From contig JBHIDJ010000004.1 in assembly GCA_046760105.1 (NCBI GenBank), forward strand, positions 23,581 through 87,580: a stretch of 64,000 nt of DNA, given 5' to 3'. Below the pieces are notes generated by a model. That model saw only the letters and a program-made list of their open reading frames with translations, searched no databases and had not been told where the DNA came from. This document shows positions 55,115-64,000 of the stretch, piece after piece. Every line of letters starts with the position of its first letter. Position 1 is the stretch's first letter. The position numbers and the translations under genes were made by a program. This DNA comes from JBHIDJ01 sp046760105 (GTDB lineage: Bacteria > Pseudomonadota > Gammaproteobacteria > Acidiferrobacterales > SPGG2).

Positions 55115-55402
55115 ATGTCCGAACCAATGGTCGCTTTGTACGTGTTCGTGTTGGCCTGTTTTATCGGCTACTGGGTGATCTGGAATGTGACGCCGTCGCT
55201 GCATACACCGCTCATATCGCTCACGAACGCGATCTCCGGGATTATCATCGTCGGCGCACTACTGGTGGCCGGTTTTGAAGAGATGGGTCTGGTCGGTGCG
55301 GTCATCGGCTTTTGTGCGGTGCTGCTGGCGTCGATCAATATCTTCGGCGGCTTTCTCGTGACCCAGCGCATGCTTGGCATGTTCAAGAAGAAGAAAAAGT
55401 AG
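55115..55402 (+). CDS. pntAB: NAD(P) transhydrogenase alpha subunit, part 2
   Basis: The 95-residue membrane protein corresponds to the C-terminal domain II part of PntA. It has about three transmembrane helices (VALYVFVLACFIGYWVIWNV; NAISGIIIVGALLVAGF; AVIGFCAVLLASINIFGGF) and ends TQRMLGMFKKKKK. TPLISLTNAISGIIIVGAL is the family hallmark. GGGAGG precedes the ATG. It lies between the alpha-1 and beta genes with short gaps. Confidence 0.95.
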   Translation: MSEPMVALYVFVLACFIGYWVIWNVTPSLHTPLISLTNAISGIIIVGALLVAGFEEMGLVGAVIGFCAVLLASINIFGGFLVTQRMLGMFKKKKK

Positions 55403-55413
55403 GGGTAAACACG

Positions 55414-56808
55414 ATGCAGCTCGGCGGTAACACACTGGCCTTCGTTTACCTGGTGTCCGGGGCGCTTTTTATTCTCGGTCTCAATAGGCTCTCGCATCCG
55501 TCGACGGCGCGTCGCGGTAATCTATACGCGATAACGGGCATGGTGTTGGCGGTCGTGGCGACGCTGTTGAATCCGGCCGTCAAGTCATACACCTTTATCG
55601 TTCCCCCCATGATTATCGGCGCCATTATCGGCATTATCGTGGCGCTTCGCATCCAGATGGCGGCGATGCCGCAGCTCGTGGCGTTACTGCACAGTTTTGT
55701 CGGATTGGCGGCGGTGCTGGTTGCGGTCGGCACCTACCTCGATCACGCCCAAGAGGGAACGCTGGACGGTATTTTCATGACCGAAGTTTTTATTGGTGCC
55801 TTCGTGGGCGCCATCACGTTCACGGGATCACTCATCGCGTTCGGTAAGCTGCAGGGATTGGTCACCGCGGCGCCCGTCGCGTTTACGGGCCAGCATTGGT
55901 TAAACCTTTTACTCGGGCTCGTTATGCTGGGCTTTGGCATCTACTTTGCCGTCAATGATCATTTCACATCGCTAATGATATTGACCGCGATTGCGCTGTT
56001 GTTAGGCGTCCTGCTCATTATACCGATCGGCGGCGCGGACATGCCGGTAATTATCTCAATGCTCAATTCTTACTCCGGGTGGGCCGCTGCGGCGACCGGT
56101 TTCACCTTGCAGAACAAGCTTTTGATTATCACCGGTGCAATAGTCGGCTTCTGCGGCGCCATCTTGTCTTACATCATGTGCCGCGCGATGAACCGCTCCT
56201 TTATCAGCGTCATTCTCGGCGGGTTTGGTACAGGAGACACGGCGGATGAGTCAGGTGTGGCGGCGGCGGCGCAGAAAGGTGTCAAAGCCTCGTCGGTCGA
56301 AGATGCGGCGTTTCTCTTGGAAAACGCCAGCAAAGTGATCATTGTTCCCGGTTATGGCATGGCAGTGGCGCAGGCACAGCATGCGTTGAAGGAATTGGTT
56401 GAAAGGCTTGAAGACAAGGGCGTTGAGGTGAAGTTCGCGATTCACCCGGTCGCCGGGCGTATGCCCGGCCATATGAACGTACTACTCGCCGAAGCCGACG
56501 TTCCTTATGACCTCGTCTTCGAAATGGAAGTGATCAATCCAGAGTTCAACACAGCTGATGTGGCCTTAGTTGTAGGCGCCAATGACGTCACCAACCCGGC
56601 TGCCAAGCGCGACAAAGCAAGCCCCATCTACGGCATGCCGATTCTCGATGTCGACCGCGCGAAACACGTTTTCTTCATCAAGCGCAGCATGCGGCCCGGC
56701 TACGCTGGCATCGATAACCTGCTGTTCTATCAAGATAACTGCTCTTTGCTCTTCGGCGATGCCAAAGCGGTTTGTGAGAAGACTGTTGCTGAATTGAAAG
56801 CCGCATAG
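55414..56808 (+). CDS. pntB: NAD(P) transhydrogenase beta subunit
   Basis: From the ATG at 55414 (AGGGG upstream) the protein has 464 residues. The N-terminal half forms about eight or nine transmembrane helices with the family motifs VALLHSFVGLAAVLVAVGTY and GADMPVIISMLNSYSGWAAA. The C-terminal domain III binds NADP(H) through VIIVPGYGMAVAQAQHALKEL and RMPGHMNVLLAEADVPYD. An upstream extension of the frame overlaps pntAB and is rejected. The three genes form one operon. Confidence 0.96.
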   Translation: MQLGGNTLAFVYLVSGALFILGLNRLSHPSTARRGNLYAITGMVLAVVATLLNPAVKSYTFIVPPMIIGAIIGIIVALRIQMAAMPQLVALLHSFVGLAAVLVAVGTYLDHAQEGTLDGIFMTEVFIGAFVGAITFTGSLIAFGKLQGLVTAAPVAFTGQHWLNLLLGLVMLGFGIYFAVNDHFTSLMILTAIALLLGVLLIIPIGGADMPVIISMLNSYSGWAAAATGFTLQNKLLIITGAIVGFCGAILSYIMCRAMNRSFISVILGGFGTGDTADESGVAAAAQKGVKASSVEDAAFLLENASKVIIVPGYGMAVAQAQHALKELVERLEDKGVEVKFAIHPVAGRMPGHMNVLLAEADVPYDLVFEMEVINPEFNTADVALVVGANDVTNPAAKRDKASPIYGMPILDVDRAKHVFFIKRSMRPGYAGIDNLLFYQDNCSLLFGDAKAVCEKTVAELKAA

Positions 56809-57264
56809 GGTTGAGCCGTTAGACACTGATCAATATTTTATTTCTTTATATATTCCTGAAATCAACTTACCGACACGGAGCCCCACTGCTAGAGATAAGA
56901 AGATTTGTCGCAATTATGCATCGGCTACGGCATACCAAGGGATGTCAATCATAATCGATAAGATAACTGAAAATACAATTCGAGGAGGGCAATGCCCGGA
57001 TCTTTTAGATAACCAGATCCATCGACTGTTTGTTACCGCGAAGAAAAACAAATAGGTTTCCCACCCGTCTTGAATTGACGTTTCTGTTGGTACTGACGGA
57101 GACGGTTCACATCCAATGTTGGAGAGCGGTCGCCAGCTATCCTGGCTGTTATTTCCTAGTGTAATCAGTTTGTTAGCCATGTGCAGCAAAAGCGTTGTTC
57201 GAGATAGAAAAGGCGGGAGCGATGTACTTTCTCCTCTGAAAAATCGGTCGGCAGCTTTGTTAAG
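56809..57264. other. AT-richer gene-free region
   Basis: The 456-nt gap between pntB and the Pcm-like gene is visibly richer in A and T than its surroundings. A minus-strand frame of 91 codons (56914-57189) exists but shows no recognisable motif, domain or good ribosome binding site. No RNA gene or strong hairpin was recognised. It may be a decayed gene or a regulatory leader. Confidence 0.4.
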
Positions 57265-58110
57265 ATGCGAATCCTGCTAGCATATTGCTGTTTTCATCCG
57301 GTTCATGCCGCTATGGCTCTCGCTGCTTTGCAAGTACATAAGCAACTGTGCTGCCGAAAGTCTTTTGAAAGCCGTGCGTTCGTATTACGGCTCGGGCTGA
57401 CGTTCCTTCTCTTGGTGCCGGTTCACAGTAATTTGAACGCGGATGAAGCGCTCCACGCGCGCCGACGTGCGGCCATGACCGACGCGATTGAAGGCGATGT
57501 TAGGCGCACGAGCTTTGCCACCGGCAGGAAGGAGTTTGACGAGCGCGTTATGCAGGCCATGGCCACGGTACGGCGCCATGAGTTTGTGCCGGAACACCTC
57601 AAGCCGTTCGCTTATGAGAATCGTCCGCTCCCCATTGGCTATGGGCAGACCATATCGCAGCCTTACATCGTTGCATTAATGACGGATCTCATGGAGGTGG
57701 ATGGCGACGGTGTTGTGCTGGAAGTGGGTACCGGTTCAGGTTACCAGGCGGCGATATTGTCGGGTCTGGTAAAGCGTGTTTACACCATAGAAATCATCAA
57801 GCCGCTGGCGCAGCAGGCGCGAACGAGGCTTAACCACCTTGGTTACAACAATGTGGAGACCCGACTTGGCGATGGTTATTACGGTTGGGAGGAACACGCA
57901 CCCTTTGACGCGATTGTAGTTACGGCCGCGGCGAGCCACGTTCCGCCGCCGTTGATCAAGCAACTCAAGCCGGGTGGCCGTATGGTGATACCGGTGGGGG
58001 GTCGTTTTTTCACGCAACAGTTATTACTGATACAAAAGACCACTGCAGGCGGAATCGAGACCCGCCAGGTTTTGCCAGTGAGATTTGTCCCGCTGACGGG
58101 TAAGCATTAA
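57265..58110 (+). CDS. Exported protein-L-isoaspartate methyltransferase-like protein
   Basis: The 281-residue frame encodes a Pcm-family methyltransferase, which repairs isoaspartyl residues with SAM. Family motifs are PIGYGQTISQPYIVALMTDLM, the SAM loop VLEVGTGSGYQAAILSGLV, RLGDGYYGW and FDAIVVTAAASHVPPPLIKQL. Unlike cytosolic Pcm, a hydrophobic segment (FVLRLGLTFLLLVPVHSNLN, about residues 39-58) precedes MTDAIEGDVRRTSF, consistent with export or membrane anchoring. The start is uncertain (57265 or 57313). How SAM would reach a periplasmic enzyme is unexplained, so a cytoplasm-facing anchor is also possible. Confidence 0.82.
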   Translation: MRILLAYCCFHPVHAAMALAALQVHKQLCCRKSFESRAFVLRLGLTFLLLVPVHSNLNADEALHARRRAAMTDAIEGDVRRTSFATGRKEFDERVMQAMATVRRHEFVPEHLKPFAYENRPLPIGYGQTISQPYIVALMTDLMEVDGDGVVLEVGTGSGYQAAILSGLVKRVYTIEIIKPLAQQARTRLNHLGYNNVETRLGDGYYGWEEHAPFDAIVVTAAASHVPPPLIKQLKPGGRMVIPVGGRFFTQQLLLIQKTTAGGIETRQVLPVRFVPLTGKH

Positions 58111-58143
58111 AAGTGCTCTGAGTAACGTATACCTAGGAACCTC

Positions 58144-60600
58144 GTGCACATCGCGAATGAAGTCATGAATTCGCAGCACAGCCATCCGCGTTTTTTGCTT
58201 CTTTCGATATCCCTGATCTCGGCGGTGGCGATCGGCTACGAAATCCTCTTAATGCGGGTGTTGTCGATCGTTCAATGGCACCACTTTGCCTACATGATCA
58301 TCAGTCTGGCGCTTCTTGGCTATGGGGTGAGCGGCACGTTTCTGGCGATAGGCAAACAATGGTTACAAAAGCATTTTGTACTTGTCTACGTATCGAGCGC
58401 CGGCTTGTTCGGGACAACGATGATCGCGTGTTTCGCGCTCAGCCAACATGTTCCATTCAACGCGCTCGAGGTGGTATGGGATCCGCACCAGTTTGTTTAC
58501 CTGATAGCTCTCTATATTTTGTTCTTTGTTCCATTCTTCTTCGCCGCCAGCTGTATTGGGCTCGCCTTTATTCGTTATAAAGAAATCATCAGTCGTATCT
58601 ATTTCTCCGATCTCTTGGGTGCAGGCAGCGGCGCTGTCGTAATCGTGCTCGCGCTCTTTGTGTTGCGTCCGGAAGACTGTCTGAAGCTATTTGCTGCTTT
58701 TGCTCTGTTGTCAGCCATACTGCTCAGCCTCGAACGTGCATTACGATGGCGTGGCTGGATTGTAACTGTGCTTGTTGTGTACGTAGCTGTATTGCTGTTT
58801 GCCTTGCCGCAGAGCTGGTCTCGGCTACGCATATCGCCCTACAAAGGCGTGAGTCAGGCCACGCAGGTTCTGGGTACGAAAGTGGTAAGCGAGCACTCAA
58901 ACCCATTGGGGCTGCTCACAGTGGTCGAGAGTGCGACCATCCCATTCCGTCATGCACCAGGATTGAGTCTTAATGCTCAGGTTGAGCCGCCGCCACAGTT
59001 GGCGATGTTCACTGATGGCGATGCCATGAGCGTAATCACACACTATGACGGCAAACGCGAGAAACTTGCCTATCTGGACAGTATGACCACTGCCTTGCCT
59101 TACCACCTGCTTGATCGCCCCAACGTGTTGATCTTGGGTGCGGGTGGTGGCACAGACGTGCTGTTGGCTCGCTATCATCAAGCCAGTGCCGTCACTGCGG
59201 TCGAGCTCAATCCGCTTGTCGTTCAGTTGGTGCGCAAAACCTACGCTGACTTTTCCGGCAACCTATATAGCGCAGATGGCGTTGACATACATATTGGTGA
59301 GGCACGCGGTTTCGTCGCGCGTAGCAGTCAGAAGTACGATCTCATACAGGTCGCACTTTTGGACTCCTTTGCTGCCTCCAGTGCGGGCGTGCATGCCCTG
59401 AGCGAAAGCTACCTCTATACGGTCGAAGCTATTCAGCAATATCTGCACCACCTTACGCCTGGCGGGATACTCGCCATTACCCGTTGGCTCAAGCTGCCGC
59501 CGCGCGACAGTATCAAACTGTTCGCGACAGCCACTCTGGCGCTAAGCGGTACAGGCGTTCGCGAGCCCGCTCGCCACTTGACGATGATCCGCAGCTGGAA
59601 GACCAGCACCCTGCTGATCAAGAACAGTGAATTGACAATGAACGATATCGTCCTAATGCGTGAGTTTTGTCGTGTGCGTTCTTTCGATGTCGCCTATTAT
59701 CCAGGAATGCCGGCAAACGAGGCGAATCAGTACAACCTGCTCGATAAGGCGTATCTGTTCGATGCGGCGACAGCGTTACTGGGAGACGACCGCCGCGACT
59801 TTATCGAACGCTACAAGTTTCATATCGTGCCTGCGACCGACGATAAGCCGCATTTCTTCCATTTCTTTAAATGGCGCGTACTGCCCGAATTGCTCGCACT
59901 GCGCGAGCGCGGCGGTGCGGCTTTGATCGAATGGGGGTATCTGATTCTAATCGCAACCCTCGTTCAGGCTGTGGTAGCAGGGGCTATTTTTATTTTACTG
60001 CCGCTATGGATGACAAAGCGCGGATGGCATCGGCATGCAGGCACGCGCATGGGGCTTTATTTTTTTGCTTTGGGTATTGCGTTTCTATTCATAGAGATCG
60101 CGTTTATCCAAAAGTTTATATTGTTCTTGCATCACCCGCTTTATGCTGTGGCCGTAGTCCTTAGTGGCTTTCTCGTATTCGCCGGTCTCGGCAGCGGTTA
60201 CTCCAAGCGCCTTGCAAGCCGGCTGCAAGACACGGCGTGGTCACCTATCACCGTCGCCGTCATCGGCATCATCGCGATCGCTTCCGTCTACCTGCTTTTC
60301 CTGCCGGAGGTATCGAACCGGCTGGTAGCTTTGCCAGACTCCACAAGAGTTACACTTTCGCTTGGTTTGATCGCGCCGCTGGCCTTCTGTATGGGTATGC
60401 CCTTTCCCTTAGGCCTGGAAAGGGTGGCGGCGGGCGCACCTGACTTCATTCCATGGGCCTGGGGTCTAAATGGTTTTGCCTCGGTACTCAGTGCGGTGCT
60501 TGCCACCTTGGCCGCGATCCACTTCGGCTTCACAACTGTGGTCGGCCTCGCGCTGGGACTTTACGCGCTGGCAGCCATTGTTATCCATAAACCCCTATAG
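58144..60600 (+). CDS. Polytopic spermidine-synthase-like membrane protein
   Basis: The frame starts with GTG (58144; ATG 58165 is possible) and encodes 818 residues. About six transmembrane helices lie in residues 15-220. A soluble domain with a spermidine-synthase/methyltransferase-like nucleotide fold (VLILGAGGGTDVLLARYHQA near residue 328, AVELNPLVVQLV, YDLIQVALLDSFAASSAG) occupies the middle. About seven further helices cover residues 605-818. The fold suggests binding of SAM or decarboxylated SAM, but polyamine synthesis is not shown. It follows the Pcm-like gene by 33 nt, so the two are probably cotranscribed. Function unknown. Confidence 0.82.
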   Translation: MHIANEVMNSQHSHPRFLLLSISLISAVAIGYEILLMRVLSIVQWHHFAYMIISLALLGYGVSGTFLAIGKQWLQKHFVLVYVSSAGLFGTTMIACFALSQHVPFNALEVVWDPHQFVYLIALYILFFVPFFFAASCIGLAFIRYKEIISRIYFSDLLGAGSGAVVIVLALFVLRPEDCLKLFAAFALLSAILLSLERALRWRGWIVTVLVVYVAVLLFALPQSWSRLRISPYKGVSQATQVLGTKVVSEHSNPLGLLTVVESATIPFRHAPGLSLNAQVEPPPQLAMFTDGDAMSVITHYDGKREKLAYLDSMTTALPYHLLDRPNVLILGAGGGTDVLLARYHQASAVTAVELNPLVVQLVRKTYADFSGNLYSADGVDIHIGEARGFVARSSQKYDLIQVALLDSFAASSAGVHALSESYLYTVEAIQQYLHHLTPGGILAITRWLKLPPRDSIKLFATATLALSGTGVREPARHLTMIRSWKTSTLLIKNSELTMNDIVLMREFCRVRSFDVAYYPGMPANEANQYNLLDKAYLFDAATALLGDDRRDFIERYKFHIVPATDDKPHFFHFFKWRVLPELLALRERGGAALIEWGYLILIATLVQAVVAGAIFILLPLWMTKRGWHRHAGTRMGLYFFALGIAFLFIEIAFIQKFILFLHHPLYAVAVVLSGFLVFAGLGSGYSKRLASRLQDTAWSPITVAVIGIIAIASVYLLFLPEVSNRLVALPDSTRVTLSLGLIAPLAFCMGMPFPLGLERVAAGAPDFIPWAWGLNGFASVLSAVLATLAAIHFGFTTVVGLALGLYALAAIVIHKPL

Positions 60601-60665
60601 TTGCTTTTTTAAACGCTTTGGCCGATGCTGATGGTCAGGTCTGGCGGTCTGGAAGCCCTCCCAGC

Positions 60666-63600
60666 ATGATCTTTGCGAACAAACCACCAAGCCAACCCCC
60701 ACTGCGCACTGCCATCAGCGCCACCTATCTTGTCGACGAGACTGCGTGTCTGGAAGCACTGCTTCCTGAAGCTGAAATCGATCGCGACGCGCAAGCCCGT
60801 GTAGCCGATCTCGCGCAGCGACTGGTTATTGCCGCGCGTGAAGAAAGCAAGGCCCAGGGTGGGCTCGATGCCTTTATGCACGAATACGATCTTTCCTCGG
60901 AAGAAGGGGTTGTGCTCATGTGCCTCGCTGAGGCGCTGTTGCGCATTCCCGATGCCGATACCGCCGATCGGCTGATACGCGACAAATTGGCGCGGGGCAA
61001 GTGGGACAAACACCTAGGGCACAGTAGTTCTTTGTTTGTCAACGCGTCGACCTGGGGTCTGATGTTAACGGGTCGCATCGTGCAGCTCGATCGCCTAAGC
61101 GTGGATGACATCGGCGCGTTCTTAGCACGGCTTACCGCCCGCGTGGGCGAGCCTGTCATTCGCGTGGCATTAAACCAGGCCATGCGCATCATGGGCCATC
61201 AGTTCGTGATGGGGCAGACCATTGAAGAGGCACTAAAGCGCAGCCACACACCGGAGTATAAGGATTATCTGCACTCGTTTGACATGTTGGGGGAAGCCGC
61301 CCTAAGCGAAGAGGATGCACAGCGCTATTACAAATCCTACGTTGATGCGATCAGTGCTGTAGCGGGAGAGGCAAAGCAGAGTAGCGACGTCTATTCAGCT
61401 CCCGGGATTTCGATCAAGCTGTCGGCGCTGCATCCGCGATTCGAATTCGCGAAACGCGAGCGTGTATTGAAAGAGCTTGCGCCACGGGTGCACGCGTTAA
61501 CAAGGCTGGCACGCGACGCTGGCATTGGCATGACCTTAGACACCGAAGAGGCAGACCGCCTCGACTTGACGCTTGATGTTTTCGAAGCGGTCTATAGTGC
61601 TTTGCAACCCGATTGGAACGGCTTCGGTCTGGCCCTTCAGACCTATCAGAAGCGTGCTATTCACGTGCTGGACTGGTTGATTGAGCTCGCGCGCAAGCAG
61701 CGACACCGTATTCCTGTACGCCTGGTTAAAGGCGCCTACTGGGACACGGAGATCAAACTTGCACAGCAAGAAGGCCTTGATAGCTATCCCGTTTTCACCC
61801 GTAAGCCTTCCACCGACGTTTCCTATCTTGCCTGCGCCAAACGCACATGGGCGGCGCGCGATGCGCTCTATCCGCAGTTCGCCACCCATAATGCACATAC
61901 GGTTGCCTTTGTGCTCGAAATGGCGGGCAAAGAACGCGGGTTTGAGTTTCAGCGATTACATGGGATGGGCCAGGCACTGTATGGAGAGATTGTCGGTGCC
62001 GACAAACTGAATGTATCGTGCCGCGTCTACGCCCCGGTCGGATCACACGAAGATCTACTTCCTTATCTCGTGCGCCGCCTGCTGGAAAACGGCGCCAACA
62101 CGTCGTTTGTCAATCGCATCAGCGATGAAAAGTTGCCGGTGGAGGAGATCATCGCCGATCCGGTGGCCAAGATGAAGCGGGTCAAACCCAAGCCCCATCC
62201 GCGAATTCCGCTGCCGGTAGACTTGTACGGTGAAGAACGGCGCAATGCACGCGGAATCAATCTGCACGATCTAGCCGCATTAACGCCTTTGGCGTGTGAC
62301 ATGTCAGACGCGATGACACAAGCGTGGGCAGCCACGCCGATTGTCAATGGTGAGGCAGTGACCGGTGACGAGCAGGCAGTTACCGACCCGGCCGATCGCC
62401 GTCGTGTCGTCGGCCGCGTGGTCGAGGCGAACGGCAATGCGGTAGACAATTCTCTGGCAAGTGCTTTTGCCGCGTCACATGAGTGGAGTCGCACAGATGT
62501 TAACGTTCGCGCGCAATGCTTAGAGCGCGCGGCAGAGCTGTATGAGCAGCACCGCGCGGAGTTTATGGCGCTTTGCGTGCGTGAAGGGGGTAAATGCATC
62601 CCGGATGCGTTGGCGGAAGTACGTGAGGCCGCCGATTTTTGCCATTACTATGCCGCGCTCGCGCGCCGCGTCTTCGGCAGCCCGAAGGTCATGCCGGGAC
62701 CGACCGGCGAAAGCAATGAGCTTAGTCTGCACGGGCGCGGTGTGTTTGTCTGTATCAGCCCATGGAATTTTCCGCTGGCTATTTTCACCGGGCAGGTCAG
62801 TGCGGCGCTAGTTGTTGGTAATGCGGTTATCGCGAAGCCGGCGGAACAGACGCCGCTCGTCGCTGCGCTTGCCGTACGGCTGTTACATGAAGCCGGCGTA
62901 CCCGCTGATGTGCTGCATTTCTTGCCGGGCCCGGGCGAGAAAGTCGGTGGACAGCTTGTTGCCGATCCACGCATCGCCGGCGTTGCGTTCACCGGATCCA
63001 CGGACACCGCGCGACTGATCAACCAAACGCTTGCCAAGCGCACCGGACCAATTGTCCCGCTGATCGCGGAGACGGGCGGGCAAAATGCCATGATCATCGA
63101 TAGCTCCGCTTTGCCCGAGCAAGTGGTAGCCGATGTGTTGACATCGTCGTTCCAGAGCGCCGGTCAGCGTTGTTCGGCGTTGCGGGTGCTGTTCTTACAG
63201 CAGGACGTAGCACCTCGCATCGTACGCCTGCTGCAAGGTGCGATGGCGCAGCTCTCCGTTGGCGATCCCGCCCTGCTCTCCACTGACGTGGGTCCGGTTA
63301 TCGATCAGCCGGCACAGGCCATGCTGGAGGAGCATGCGCAACGCATGCGACGTGACGCTAAGCTGATCTATGAAGTCTCGCTACCGGCGGAGACGGCCCA
63401 CGGTACCTATTCTGCGCCGCGGGCGTATGAGCTGGAAAGCCTGTCATTACTTGAGCGAGAAGTCTTTGGCCCTATTCTGCACGTCATATCCTACGCGTCG
63501 GATAAGCTTGACAATGTTATCGATGCGATCAACGGTACTGGCTACGGCCTGACCCTGGGCATCCATAGCCGTATTGACGAGACCGTGCGTTATGTCCAAA

Positions 63601-63818
63601 GACGCGCGCATGTCGGTAACACTTATGTTAATCGCAATGTCATCGGCGCGACGGTGGGTGTGCAGCCGTTTGGCGGTGAGGGTCTATCTGGCACAGGCCC
63701 CAAGGCAGGCGGACCGCATTATCTTCAGCGTTTCGCCACCGAGCGCACTGTCACGATTAACACCGCCGCCGTCGGCGGTAACACCACCTTGTTTGCGATA
63801 AGCGGGGACGAGCGCTAA
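60666..63818 (+). CDS. putA: Bifunctional proline dehydrogenase / P5C dehydrogenase
   Basis: PutA oxidises proline to glutamate in two steps. From ATG 60666 it has 1050 residues; a TTG-started frame begins at 60618. The N-terminal FAD-dependent proline dehydrogenase barrel shows SAPGISIKLSALHPRFEF, VRLVKGAYWDTEIKLAQ and FATHNAHTVAFVLEMA. The aldehyde dehydrogenase half has ISPWNFPLAIFTGQVSAALV, FTGSTDTARLINQ, the Glu motif AETGGQNAMI, and the catalytic Cys in QSAGQRCSALRVLFLQ. It ends GPKAGGPHYLQRFATERTV. The ribbon-helix-helix DNA-binding domain of E. coli PutA (1320 residues) is absent, so it should not repress its own gene. Confidence 0.95.
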   Translation: MIFANKPPSQPPLRTAISATYLVDETACLEALLPEAEIDRDAQARVADLAQRLVIAAREESKAQGGLDAFMHEYDLSSEEGVVLMCLAEALLRIPDADTADRLIRDKLARGKWDKHLGHSSSLFVNASTWGLMLTGRIVQLDRLSVDDIGAFLARLTARVGEPVIRVALNQAMRIMGHQFVMGQTIEEALKRSHTPEYKDYLHSFDMLGEAALSEEDAQRYYKSYVDAISAVAGEAKQSSDVYSAPGISIKLSALHPRFEFAKRERVLKELAPRVHALTRLARDAGIGMTLDTEEADRLDLTLDVFEAVYSALQPDWNGFGLALQTYQKRAIHVLDWLIELARKQRHRIPVRLVKGAYWDTEIKLAQQEGLDSYPVFTRKPSTDVSYLACAKRTWAARDALYPQFATHNAHTVAFVLEMAGKERGFEFQRLHGMGQALYGEIVGADKLNVSCRVYAPVGSHEDLLPYLVRRLLENGANTSFVNRISDEKLPVEEIIADPVAKMKRVKPKPHPRIPLPVDLYGEERRNARGINLHDLAALTPLACDMSDAMTQAWAATPIVNGEAVTGDEQAVTDPADRRRVVGRVVEANGNAVDNSLASAFAASHEWSRTDVNVRAQCLERAAELYEQHRAEFMALCVREGGKCIPDALAEVREAADFCHYYAALARRVFGSPKVMPGPTGESNELSLHGRGVFVCISPWNFPLAIFTGQVSAALVVGNAVIAKPAEQTPLVAALAVRLLHEAGVPADVLHFLPGPGEKVGGQLVADPRIAGVAFTGSTDTARLINQTLAKRTGPIVPLIAETGGQNAMIIDSSALPEQVVADVLTSSFQSAGQRCSALRVLFLQQDVAPRIVRLLQGAMAQLSVGDPALLSTDVGPVIDQPAQAMLEEHAQRMRRDAKLIYEVSLPAETAHGTYSAPRAYELESLSLLEREVFGPILHVISYASDKLDNVIDAINGTGYGLTLGIHSRIDETVRYVQRRAHVGNTYVNRNVIGATVGVQPFGGEGLSGTGPKAGGPHYLQRFATERTVTINTAAVGGNTTLFAISGDER

Positions 63819-63829
63819 CACGCCACGCC

Positions 63830-64000
63830 GGCTATACCTTGCGAACTTGATTACGCTACGGTGTCAGCGCTCAGCCCGCGGGGCTTGAGAACATCTACGG
63901 GGCGTATCGCTAAATAGTTAAGTCTCGCCTGCGGCGACGATTTAATAGCCGGGTCTCGTCCCGGCGGACGACGTCCTTTCTTGTCGCGACAAGAAAGGAC
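63830..64000. repeat. Intergenic repeat with a 28-bp perfect palindrome
   Basis: After putA no gene is supported. GCCGGG and CCCGGC pair near 63951-63965. The last 28 bases form a perfect palindrome: GTCCTTTCTTGTCG (63973-63986) is exactly inverted as CGACAAGAAAGGAC (63987-64000). The element probably continues beyond the window and resembles the hairpins at 9.8 kb in style. Confidence 0.6.

Noticed and set aside
56914..57189. 91-codon minus-strand gene
   Set aside because: No motif, family resemblance or convincing start signal; listed only as part of the gene-free region.

Overview
The window is a stretch of ordinary gammaproteobacterial chromosome with a few small accessory patches. The assignment rests on gene order and protein families: rsmB-fmt-def divergent from lysM-dprA-smg-topA, comM next to ubiK, a glnK-amtB pair, argS followed by a SPOR-domain gene, ponA divergent from pilMNOPQ-aroK-aroB-dgt-gltB-gltD-hemE, and a three-gene proton-translocating transhydrogenase. 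This layout fits the Chromatiales/Ectothiorhodospiraceae-like part of the class, but the species cannot be named from sequence alone. By eye (not computed) base composition is moderately GC-rich, with local dips around 11.0-11.7 kb and 56.8-57.3 kb. No rRNA, CRISPR array, transposase, integrase or prophage was seen. One tRNA (Arg, anticodon CCG) is present.

Layout. 0-9.7 kb: translation initiation/termination and rRNA modification (rsmB, fmt, def) on the minus strand; then a LysM protein, DprA, Smg, DNA topoisomerase I and the lytic transglycosylase MltA on the plus strand. 9.7-12.4 kb: an accessory patch with a multi-hairpin intergenic block, a membrane protein, an AhpD-like protein and a YbaK-type deacylase. 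The genes are separated by three copies of a diverged repeat of about 100 bp, all in one orientation, so the patch looks cassette-like. 12.4-17.6 kb: RNase D, the peptidoglycan-recycling ligase Mpl, a DsbA, a cysteine-dioxygenase-like cupin, tRNA-Arg and a membrane-anchored cytochrome c. 17.6-26.5 kb: ComM, UbiK, GlnK-AmtB under an apparent NtrC/sigma-54 promoter, a DUF945 protein, a beta-hydroxyacid dehydrogenase, a SPOR protein and ArgS.

26.6-34.5 kb holds the least ordinary genes. A CHASE2 adenylate cyclase is transcribed divergently from a gene for a secreted protein of about 1680 residues. That protein has a beta-propeller, a fibronectin-like segment, a long TPR array, a transglutaminase-like domain with visible Cys and His, and a second TPR block; a small exported TPR protein follows it. 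34.8-43.6 kb: an uncharacterised protein translationally coupled to PBP1A, then the type IV pilus assembly operon pilMNOPQ. 43.7-56.8 kb: shikimate genes, dGTPase, glutamate synthase, HemE and transhydrogenase. 57.3-63.8 kb: an exported Pcm-like methyltransferase, a polytopic spermidine-synthase-like protein and PutA without a DNA-binding domain.

Several gene junctions carry short dispersed repeats. One family is rich in TTCACGA/TTTACG words; one is a heptad-like CGCAAAGACGC inverted repeat; others are REP-like hairpins. In a few places the repeats form the end of a reading frame or replace the expected ribosome binding site. These junctions and the cyclase/giant-protein locus are the parts most worth a second look.
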